NCBI GenBank assembly: GCA_029777735.1
Contig: JAKORR010000976.1
Span: 1-5,240, forward strand
Length of the DNA stretch: 5,240 bases
Reading direction: 5' to 3'
Source: Armatimonadota bacterium
Lineage (GTDB): Bacteria; Armatimonadota; Zipacnadia; Zipacnadales; FEN-943
A program made the translations under genes and the position numbers. Below, one piece after another: positions 1 to 5,240 of this stretch (positions are counted from its first letter, which is position 1; every line of letters starts with the position of its first letter). The notes under the pieces were generated by a model. It ran no database searches, was not told the origin of the DNA, and was given only the letters and a program-made list of their open reading frames with translations.

Positions 1-714
1 AGCGAAACCGTGCAAGAAACCGTCCGTGGGGCTCCTGCCCAGTCCCTTGGGTATGGCGTCAGGAGCGGGGACTACAGGATTCGCGATGTGGTGGCCAAGG
101 GCGAGGAAGGACTGAGCTTTCGCTTGGAGGGTCCCAGCGGTTCGGTTCCGGTCAGCTTACGCCTTTATGGCCCCCACAATGCCATGAATGCAGCAGCGGC
201 TCTTGCCGTGGGCGAGCAGCTTGGCGTTCCTGCAAGTCTCGCGGCCGAGTCTCTGGCGGCCTTCCAGGGCGTTGCCAGACGGTTCGAGCGTCTCGGATCG
301 CTAGGCACGTCGATAGTCATCGATGACTATGCCCATCATCCGACGGAGATCTCGGCCTGTCTTTCTGCGGCGCGTGAACACCTCGATCGCCCTATTCTAG
401 CTATTTTTCAACCGCATTTGTACACACGTACCCGGGACCTGATGCCGCAGTTTGCCGAGGCCTTTGGTGACGCAGACGATGTTATTATCACGGAGATCTA
501 CGCGGCCCGCGAGGAACCCATACCTTGCATTACCGGTGAGGTCCTGGCTAAGTGGGTCGCTCAAAAACGGGACGGCCGCTCAACGCGCTTCTTGAGTACC
601 TTTGACCAGATTACCAAGTTTGTGCGTCAGCATTACCGGAACGGCTGGGCAGTGTTGGTCATAGGCGCGGGCGATATCCGTAAGGTAGGCGAGCGGCTGG
701 TGGAGAGGGCCTAG
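1..714 (+). CDS. murC: UDP-N-acetylmuramate--L-alanine ligase, C-terminal half (partial at the 5' end)
   Basis: MurC is the cytoplasmic ATP-dependent ligase that adds L-alanine to UDP-MurNAc, the first amino acid of the peptidoglycan stem peptide. The frame is open from base 1, so the gene begins upstream; the GTG at 10-12 is an internal valine. The 237 visible residues cover the end of the central ATP-binding domain and the whole C-terminal domain. The Mur-ligase motif GPHNAMNAAAALAV is at 169-210. The 'FQGVARRFERLG' linker follows, then DDYAHHPTEI from 322, FQPHLYTRTRDL near 406, IYAAREEPIP near 496, and GAGDIRKVGERL near the end. These line up with E. coli MurC motifs HNALNAAAAVAV, DDYGHHPTEV and FQPHRFTRTRDL, which separates it from MurD, MurE, MurF and Mpl. 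The N-terminal Rossmann part and the GKT/S loop are outside the window. The gene ends in TAG four bases before ftsQ, the expected dcw order apart from the missing murB. Confidence 0.96.
   Translation, partial: SETVQETVRGAPAQSLGYGVRSGDYRIRDVVAKGEEGLSFRLEGPSGSVPVSLRLYGPHNAMNAAAALAVGEQLGVPASLAAESLAAFQGVARRFERLGSLGTSIVIDDYAHHPTEISACLSAAREHLDRPILAIFQPHLYTRTRDLMPQFAEAFGDADDVIITEIYAAREEPIPCITGEVLAKWVAQKRDGRSTRFLSTFDQITKFVRQHYRNGWAVLVIGAGDIRKVGERLVERA
702..709 (+). promoter_or_regulatory. Ribosome binding site for ftsQ
   Basis: GGAGAGGG lies inside the last codons of murC, with the GAGGG part nine bases before the ATG at 719. It fixes the ftsQ start and makes murC-ftsQ coupled translation likely. 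Confidence 0.6.
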
Positions 715-718
715 CGCC

Positions 719-1561
719 ATGGAGGACCGCCAGGCCCAGGTGCGCCGTCGGACCTGCACCTTCAATCGCCTACTGCTTGCGTCTTTCCTCGGGGGTTTGG
801 TGTTGGGGGTGCTCGAGTCTGAGGCCTTTCGGCTGCGCGTAATCTACCTAGAGGGCCCCCGGCGCGACGTGCTCGAGGACGTGCGTAGCATGCTGGAGGG
901 ACTAGGGCCGATGAGCACGATTCTATGTCGCAGCGGCGTGCTCACCAGCCAGGCACGACAGGCTTGTCGCGTCGCCGACGTCAAGCTTCGCAAACAGATC
1001 CCACACACGATATACATGCACATCGAGCCGCGCGTGCCCGCCGCTGCTCTGAGCCTGCCCGACCGGCCCGAAAGCTGCCTATTGGCGGATCGCAACGGTT
1101 TTGTGTACGAGTCGGTGGAGAAGGCGCCGGCCGGTGTGATTGAGCTCCGGGCCTTCCCTATCCAGTCGCTGAAGGTAGGTGGCCCACTGGAAGGCCTGGC
1201 CGCCGAGCTCTACGCCCAGGTAATGGCGGGATTGGAGAAGGGCGGGGTGAAGATACGATGCATGGACTTCAGCGAACCAGCCAACATCGTTGCCTTTCTG
1301 GAGGACGGCACCAAGGCCAAGATAGGTGGCTTCGACAACCTCGAACGCAAGGTGGCCCTCGTAGGCTGGATATGCCAAGGCGTGAAGCGCAAGGGACTGT
1401 GGCCCGAGTACATCGATGTGCGTCTCCCGTCGCAGCCCGTGATCATGCCACGCAGGACCGGGACACCTTCCGGAAAGCCAGCAGATGATGAGGGAGACAA
1501 GACACCGGCTCGGGGTCCTGGCACACCTCCCGCCCAACTCGAGGAACAGCCCGGGGAGTGA
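719..1561 (+). CDS. ftsQ: Cell division protein FtsQ/DivIB family, POTRA domain
   Basis: FtsQ is a bitopic inner-membrane protein that links early and late divisome proteins (FtsB/FtsL). The 280-residue product has the family layout. A short basic cytoplasmic tail (residues 1-12, with the RRR run) precedes one membrane segment (about 16-33, LLLASFLGGLVLGVL). A POTRA-like domain (about 38-105) contains LRVIYLEGPRR and ends in VADVKLRKQIPHTIYMHIEPR. A beta domain (about 108-243) contains LLADRNGFVYE and closes with YIDVRLPSQPVI, the typical FtsQ ending. Residues 244-280 form a Pro-, Gly- and acid-rich tail that is probably disordered. The sequence is divergent, so the call rests on layout, these short motifs and the position next to murC. 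The ATG at 719 is supported by a GGAGAGGG run at 702-709 within the end of murC, which suggests translational coupling. Periplasmic cysteines at residues 70 and 83 are unusual. The stop is TGA. Confidence 0.85.
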   Translation: MEDRQAQVRRRTCTFNRLLLASFLGGLVLGVLESEAFRLRVIYLEGPRRDVLEDVRSMLEGLGPMSTILCRSGVLTSQARQACRVADVKLRKQIPHTIYMHIEPRVPAAALSLPDRPESCLLADRNGFVYESVEKAPAGVIELRAFPIQSLKVGGPLEGLAAELYAQVMAGLEKGGVKIRCMDFSEPANIVAFLEDGTKAKIGGFDNLERKVALVGWICQGVKRKGLWPEYIDVRLPSQPVIMPRRTGTPSGKPADDEGDKTPARGPGTPPAQLEEQPGE

Positions 1562-1563
1562 CC

Positions 1564-1593
1564 GGCGGCTAACGGCGGACGCCGTTGGCCGCC
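1564..1593 (+). terminator. Strong hairpin just after ftsQ, probable operon-end structure
   Basis: GGCGGCTAACGGC (1564-1576) and GCCGTTGGCCGCC (1581-1593) pair as 13 continuous base pairs, including one G-U wobble (1570/1587), around the four-base loop GGAC. The hairpin begins two bases after the ftsQ stop. It is followed by CAATCGC, not a T-run, and neither orientation offers a U-tract. It is therefore not a textbook intrinsic terminator. It may be a U-less terminator, a pause site for Rho, or a 3'-end stabiliser. Its position and strength argue that the dcw transcript ends or is processed here and that the downstream hydrolase is expressed separately. Confidence 0.5.
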
Positions 1594-1781
1594 CAATCGC
1601 GGCGCCTAGAGCCCCGGCTTAGCAAGCTGAGAGCAAGGACCCGGCGCCGAGCAGGCGAAGGTTCTCTTCATGCGGATCGGGTTTTCGTCCCACGTGACGC
1701 CCGAGGGCAAGCGCGATGGGGTTGCCCCCGGGTGTGGTAGGCGACTTGAGCCGTCAGCCCACACTTGGAGGCCCTAAGTCC
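1594..1781. other. Intergenic region between ftsQ and the hydrolase
   Basis: This stretch presumably holds the promoter and leader of the hydrolase, but I cannot pick out convincing -35/-10 boxes. A 7-bp perfect inverted repeat, CGGCGCC (1600-1606) with GGCGCCG (1643-1649), encloses a smaller pairing, CTTAG (1618-1622) with CTGAG (1627-1631). A possible 35-codon frame (ATG 1670 to TAA 1775-1777) ends four bases before the preferred hydrolase start. It is too short and featureless to call as a gene. Confidence 0.4.
1767..1771 (+). promoter_or_regulatory. Ribosome binding site for the secreted hydrolase
   Basis: GGAGG lies ten bases before the ATG at 1782, which opens directly into a hydrophobic signal segment. 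A rival site, GAGGG at 1703-1707, is eight bases before an earlier in-frame ATG at 1716. That start would put 22 Gly/Pro-rich residues ahead of the signal segment, so 1782 is preferred, though not securely. Confidence 0.5.
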
Positions 1782-3692
1782 ATGATGTCGGCCATCGTCC
1801 CGCTACTGACCCTATCCCTTCTTCCGGCTTGGAGTCAGCATGTTCAGCCCGGTGGTGAACTGCTCGATTTCGAGCGCCGCGTGGCTGAGGCCGAAAAACG
1901 GCGCGCCGATACCGCGACCTTTCACACCAACTATCCCCTAGCACGTCTGGCCCTCAAGAAGGCCCGCTTGCTGGCCCAGGGGGCAATCTTTTTCGGGCAG
2001 CAGGGAGGTATGGAGCAGATCCTCCAGGTAGGGCGGGAAGCTTTGAGCCGCCTCGAGCGCGGTCAGGAGTACAGGGGACAGCCTGGGCGTCTCAACGAGC
2101 TAGCCTACGAGGCCGAGAACGACGGCAGCGTCCAGCCCTATTACCTGTACCTGCCGCCAGATTTCGTCCCCTCACGCAAGTGGCCGCTCATCGTTTTTCT
2201 TCATGGCTACGTGCCCTCCATCACGGTGCTGGACCCGTGGGTCCTGCCCGGCGAAGTGTGCGACATCGCGGGCCGCAATGGGTGCCTACTCCTAATTCCC
2301 TACGGCCGCCGCAACACGGATTTTCAGGGCGTGGGCGAAGTGGACGTGATCGACACCATGCGGCTTGTGCAGAAGTACTACCCGATCGATGAGCAACGTC
2401 TGTACTTGTCAGGCGTCAGCATGGGCGGCATGGGCGCATGGAACCTGGCCCTGCGCCGGCCGGGGCAATTCGCGGCTGTCACGCCCATCGCAGGCCACAC
2501 GGACATGCTCACTTGGTGGGGCTGGCCACGAGACCAGGTGGCGCCCTTCAAGAAGTGGCTCATCGAGTGGGACAACCCCATTGACCTTGTGATGAACGCC
2601 CGCGGGCAGCGGTTCTTCGTCCAACACGGCGCGGACGACCAGCTCATCTCGGTCAGCCAGTCGCGCAACATGGTGGCGGCAGCTCGTGATTTGGGCCTGC
2701 AGGTGGAGTACCATGAGTACCGCGGCGAGGGCCACTACATCTACTGGGGCACCGAATGTTTCGAGAAGGCTTGGGCGTGGCAGAAGCAGATTAGCCTGGG
2801 TCGCCCGGTCCGCGAGATCGACCTCAAGACTTACAGCCTGGAATATGACCAGGCCTTCTGGCTACGGGTTGATCGCCTCGAGGTCTGGGGTAAACCTGCC
2901 GTTGTGAAGATACGCGTCACTGCGGACGGCAAACGCGTGGCGGTGGAGACGCAGAATGCAGCGGGCTTAAGCCTCAACGCAGAGGAGGGCTGCCTGGATG
3001 CGGAGGCCGTGTTTGTAGTCAACGGCACCGAACGCACCCCTGAGCGGAGAGACGGCCCTTGGGTCAGCTTTGATCTGGCTCCCGTGCAGGCGGCGAAGGA
3101 TTTCCCGCCACTCAAGCGCCGAGGCCTGTGCGGCCCAGCGGAGGAGGTCTTCGACAGTCCCTTCATCGTGGTGCAAGGGACGGCCGGCGATGATGCCCAG
3201 GATGAAGACCTGGCGACCAAGGTCGGCCGCTGGGCGGGGGAGTGGAACGCCTTCGCCGACGGTTACCCGCGTATTGCCACCGATACCGAAATCGGCCAGG
3301 ACGACATCGTTCGCTACAATCTCGTGCTCTTCGGCACGCCCGAAACCAACAGCGTTCTAGCGCGCCTTGCGGACAAGCTGCCGGTGCGCATAGCCGATCA
3401 CGACTACCGAATCGGCGAGCGGCGCCTCACCGGACCGCAGCTTGGCCTCGTGCTCTGTTACCCCAACCCGCTGGCGCCCGACCGATATGTCCTTATCTAC
3501 AGCGGCGAGTACTACGGCGAGAAGCTGTCCATCAACCACAAGCACGACTTGCTGCCGGACTTTCTGGTTTTCCGCGGGGACCGGTTCGAGTACGACGACG
3601 CGAATCAGTGGGTCTGTGGTGGATTTTTCGACAGCGCGTGGCGGTTGGCCGAGGGAAGCACCTGGGTCAATCCTGCCGCGGAAGACAAATAG
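1782..3692 (+). CDS. Secreted alpha/beta-hydrolase, predicted esterase/peptidase with long C-terminal extension
   Basis: This is a probable exported serine esterase of the PHB-depolymerase/feruloyl-esterase-like group, often labelled a prolyl-oligopeptidase-family protein; the substrate is unknown. Numbering is from the ATG at 1782 (636 residues). A signal peptide covers about 1-18 (MMSAIVPLLTLSLLPAWS) but has no basic n-region. A charged helical stretch follows (about 28-100). The alpha/beta-hydrolase core spans about 115-340. It shows the oxyanion-hole strand LIVFLHGY (HG at 141-142), the nucleophile elbow GVSMGG (Ser213), the acid in HGADDQ (Asp285 or 286) and GEGHYIYW (His318), so the triad looks intact. 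The extension of about 300 residues contains GLCGPAEEVFDSPFIVVQGT, NLVLFGTPETNSVLARLADKLP, YPNPLAPDRYVLIYSGEYYG and LPDFLVFRG...GFFDSAWR. I recall such blocks in planctomycete-like esterases, but know no function for them. An alternative start is 1716 (658 residues). The gene stands alone, converging on the minus-strand gene 162 bp away. Confidence 0.85.
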   Translation: MMSAIVPLLTLSLLPAWSQHVQPGGELLDFERRVAEAEKRRADTATFHTNYPLARLALKKARLLAQGAIFFGQQGGMEQILQVGREALSRLERGQEYRGQPGRLNELAYEAENDGSVQPYYLYLPPDFVPSRKWPLIVFLHGYVPSITVLDPWVLPGEVCDIAGRNGCLLLIPYGRRNTDFQGVGEVDVIDTMRLVQKYYPIDEQRLYLSGVSMGGMGAWNLALRRPGQFAAVTPIAGHTDMLTWWGWPRDQVAPFKKWLIEWDNPIDLVMNARGQRFFVQHGADDQLISVSQSRNMVAAARDLGLQVEYHEYRGEGHYIYWGTECFEKAWAWQKQISLGRPVREIDLKTYSLEYDQAFWLRVDRLEVWGKPAVVKIRVTADGKRVAVETQNAAGLSLNAEEGCLDAEAVFVVNGTERTPERRDGPWVSFDLAPVQAAKDFPPLKRRGLCGPAEEVFDSPFIVVQGTAGDDAQDEDLATKVGRWAGEWNAFADGYPRIATDTEIGQDDIVRYNLVLFGTPETNSVLARLADKLPVRIADHDYRIGERRLTGPQLGLVLCYPNPLAPDRYVLIYSGEYYGEKLSINHKHDLLPDFLVFRGDRFEYDDANQWVCGGFFDSAWRLAEGSTWVNPAAEDK

Positions 3693-3812
3693 CCCCGGGA
3701 CGAAACACCACTCCCCCTTGGGAACCGAGATACGCCTCACTCGCTGTTGTACTGCCCCAGTGACGCATGTTGGGCTTGAGCTACAAAGCGGTTCCAGGTC
3801 CATGCCCGCACA

Positions 3813-3846
3813 GGGGGTGTCGTGGTGGTGCCACCCCTCCCGGGAG
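3813..3846. terminator. Weak GC-rich hairpin between convergent genes, possible shared terminator
   Basis: In the 162-bp gap between the two convergent stops, GGGGGTG (3813-3819) can pair with CACCCCT (3832-3838; the outer pair is G-U) around a 12-base loop. A perfect 10-bp palindrome, CTCCCGGGAG (3837-3846), lies directly beside it. No T-run follows in either direction. Position is the main support for a termination role. Confidence 0.25.
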
Positions 3847-3854
3847 CGCAGCCT

Positions 3855-5147
3855 TTACTGCGGCGGCGTGCCCTCTGGCGTCAGGGCGGTCCACACGCCC
3901 TCCAGCGGACGGTCATCGGCACCCGCCAAGCGGAGGTAAAACCCCCATTGCCCTTCTTCTTGGCACACCTTCAGCAGCAACGTGTTCCAGCCCTGCCGCA
4001 ATTTGACCGGCACACGGTCCTGATCCGGGGCCGGTGGGCGCGGATCGGGGTAGGTGTGCACGTGCTCCCCATTCACCCACAGCTTGCACTCGTCATCGCT
4101 ACCAACGTAGGCGATTGCATCTTCGTCCCTCGGCGCCCACAGGTATGCTACAGCATAGGCGACCGTGAAGTCCTTGGGCTTGAAAAGCGGCTCGAGATTC
4201 ACAAAGTTCGGTCCGCCTGTGCTGCGTACTGGCCAGCGCCAGCCGGTCTTGAGCCACGTGACCGGTCCCCCTTTGCCCTGTAGTTCGGCGCCGATCCTCA
4301 GATCCGTCTCGGGCGGGTACACGGTTTCGAGCCCCTTGCGCTCTGTATTGTCGAAAGGACCGACAAGGTGGAAAAGCTGAAGCGAGCTCGCATCCACCGT
4401 AGTCGAGAGCGTCCCTGTCAGCGGCAGGCCCGCCCACTTACCGCGCACCTCCACGGCCGCCGTCACAAGCCCTGCCGGGAAGCAAGGATCGCAAGCCAGA
4501 TCCTTGCTTATGTCGGACCAACGGGTTCCGTCAGGCGTGCTGAGGCTCGCGAGGAGGCGCTGCACGGCCTGCGGCGCTATCGAATCACGCATTACTTCGG
4601 GCCTCAGACGCGCGGCCTTGCCCCCCGCCGTAACTTCTAGACGCCCCGCGAGACTCACGCCTAGCACTGCACACACCGCCCCCAGGCGCGAGCGTTCCTC
4701 CTTTGCATGGCGCGCTGCTGAATCTGCTAGGGCCGTCAGCTCCGCGTCCGCTAGACCGTCTATGTCACGACGCGCTGCCGCCAATGTCAGGGCGCCACGT
4801 TGTAGTTTCCCCGCAAGGGCGTCGGCCTTGGCGGCCACGGCAAGCGCCTGTGCCTCGACGGAGTCCCAGTCTCCCGCAAGCTCGCGTAGCTGTCCGGCCA
4901 CACCCCGCACGTGCCGCGCCAGTCGCCCAGCCTGCCAGTACATTGCGTGCTCCTGGTAGCCTACGCCGCCGCGCAGCTCTACCTCGTAGCCTTCCGTCAC
5001 AGACCGCCGCGGCAGGGAGATTGTCACCATCTGCCCGGGCGAGTCCCAGGACCACCCACCACCGGCTGCAGGCTTCTGTCCTTGCGCCACTCGCGGCAGG
5101 ACTTTGCCATCCAGAAGCACCCGCTCGGGCGCAAATCGTCCCGCCAC
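3855..5147 (-). CDS. C-terminal region of a large glycoside-hydrolase-like protein (GH31-type distal domain plus galactose-binding-like domain)
   Basis: The open frame (430 residues from the GTG at 5145-5147) is not a natural full-length protein. Coding sequence of the same domain continues upstream, and no Shine-Dalgarno site precedes the GTG. Residues 1-58 (RFAPERVLLDGKVLPR, GWSWDSPGQMVTISLP, YEVEL) resemble the C-terminal beta-sandwich that follows the catalytic barrel in family 31 glycoside hydrolases. Residues about 65-165 are Ala/Leu/Arg-rich and probably helical. Residues about 166-256 look like beta strands. Residues about 258-412 form a galactose-binding-like beta domain with LVGPFDN, VYPPETDL, YLWAPRDEDA, GSDDECKLWVNGEHVH and GWNTLLLKVCQ, a pattern seen in many planctomycete and verrucomicrobial surface hydrolases. 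A carbohydrate-binding or accessory role is inferred. No catalytic residues are visible. The gene ends in TAA at 3855-3857, tail to tail with the esterase; both may act on extracellular polysaccharide. GH31 assignment is moderate only. Confidence 0.6.
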   Translation of the reverse strand: MAGRFAPERVLLDGKVLPRVAQGQKPAAGGGWSWDSPGQMVTISLPRRSVTEGYEVELRGGVGYQEHAMYWQAGRLARHVRGVAGQLRELAGDWDSVEAQALAVAAKADALAGKLQRGALTLAAARRDIDGLADAELTALADSAARHAKEERSRLGAVCAVLGVSLAGRLEVTAGGKAARLRPEVMRDSIAPQAVQRLLASLSTPDGTRWSDISKDLACDPCFPAGLVTAAVEVRGKWAGLPLTGTLSTTVDASSLQLFHLVGPFDNTERKGLETVYPPETDLRIGAELQGKGGPVTWLKTGWRWPVRSTGGPNFVNLEPLFKPKDFTVAYAVAYLWAPRDEDAIAYVGSDDECKLWVNGEHVHTYPDPRPPAPDQDRVPVKLRQGWNTLLLKVCQEEGQWGFYLRLAGADDRPLEGVWTALTPEGTPPQ

Positions 5148-5240
5148 TATGACAGACCACGTTCGTTCCGCTATGGCGCCGTCGAAACTGCCCTCTCACG
5201 GCGCAATTGTCAGCTTCTGGTTGGCGTTCGAGTCCGGCAA
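5148..5240 (-). pseudogene. Upstream continuation of the glycoside-hydrolase-like gene, interrupted by an in-frame TGA
   Basis: On the minus strand the frame of the preceding feature reads LPDSNANQKLTIAP, then TGA (5196-5198), then EGSFDGAIAERTWSVI, and joins VAGRFAPERV without a shift. The joined text, 'QKLTIAP-x-EGSFDGAIAERTW.V', fits the family 31 distal-domain pattern (L.I.P..GS..G....R.W.V). Both sides of the stop therefore belong to one domain. No ATG, GTG or TTG lies between the TGA and the GTG at 5147. A single-base change from GGA (Gly) or CGA (Arg) to TGA would explain it. The gene runs past the window edge, so the catalytic part cannot be examined. It may be a true pseudogene, a readthrough site or a base-call error. 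Confidence 0.6.

Noticed and set aside
1079..1596. Minus-strand frames opposite ftsQ (152 and 128 codons)
   Set aside because: No recognisable motifs, and they lie antisense to a well-supported FtsQ frame.
1670..1777. 35-codon plus-strand frame as an independent small gene
   Set aside because: No hydrophobic segment, motif or clear homolog, and it is within chance length. Kept only as a possible leader.
1562..1781. Remnant of ftsA after ftsQ
   Set aside because: No actin-fold phosphate-binding motif (DIGT-like) can be read in any frame of this short gap.
3855..5152. Plus-strand open frames overlapping the minus-strand gene (for example 3822-4283, 4504-4959, 4703-5152)
   Set aside because: Their products are Arg/Pro/Ser-rich and lack family motifs, while the minus frame gives coherent domain motifs. 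They are shadows of a GC-rich gene.
5148..5240. Variant genetic code (UGA as Trp or Gly)
   Set aside because: ftsQ uses TGA as its stop, tryptophans in all genes are TGG, and no other in-frame TGA occurs in the recognised genes.
1..5240. CRISPR array, insertion sequence, tRNA or attachment site
   Set aside because: No regularly spaced direct repeats, transposase motifs, terminal inverted repeats or tRNA-like cloverleaf were seen by eye.

Overview
The window is GC-rich bacterial chromosomal DNA holding parts of two unrelated loci. The left third is a piece of a cell-wall and division (dcw) cluster: the C-terminal half of murC (1-714), then ftsQ (719-1561) four bases later, so the two are almost certainly co-transcribed. 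murB and ddl, often found between or beside these genes, are absent here. ftsA and ftsZ, which usually follow ftsQ, are also missing. Two bases after the ftsQ stop lies a strong 13-bp GC-rich hairpin (1564-1593) that probably marks the end of the operon.

The right two thirds look like carbohydrate or polymer degradation. After a 220-bp gap comes a secreted serine hydrolase of the predicted-esterase/PHB-depolymerase type (1782-3692). It has a full Ser-Asp-His triad and a long C-terminal extension. Converging on it from the minus strand is the 3' end of a large gene (3855 to beyond 5240). Its sequence resembles the C-terminal beta-sandwich of a family 31 glycoside hydrolase, followed by a helical segment and a galactose-binding-like beta domain. 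Any catalytic part would lie outside the window.

The most notable observation is an in-frame TGA at 5196-5198 (minus strand). Recognisable protein sequence of the same domain runs through both sides of it, and there is no good start codon or ribosome binding site downstream. The gene therefore looks broken by a nonsense change, recoded, or affected by a base error. TGA serves as the normal ftsQ stop and TGG encodes Trp throughout, so a variant genetic code is not supported.

The organism cannot be named from this sequence. Esterases with this C-terminal extension, and 'GPFDN...PPE...GSDD.....WVNG' domains attached to hydrolases, are typical (from memory) of Planctomycetes, Verrucomicrobia/Lentisphaerae, Armatimonadetes and related uncultured lineages. 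The dcw fragment indicates a peptidoglycan-making bacterium. I see no mobile element, CRISPR array, tRNA or rRNA, and no convincing new multi-gene system.
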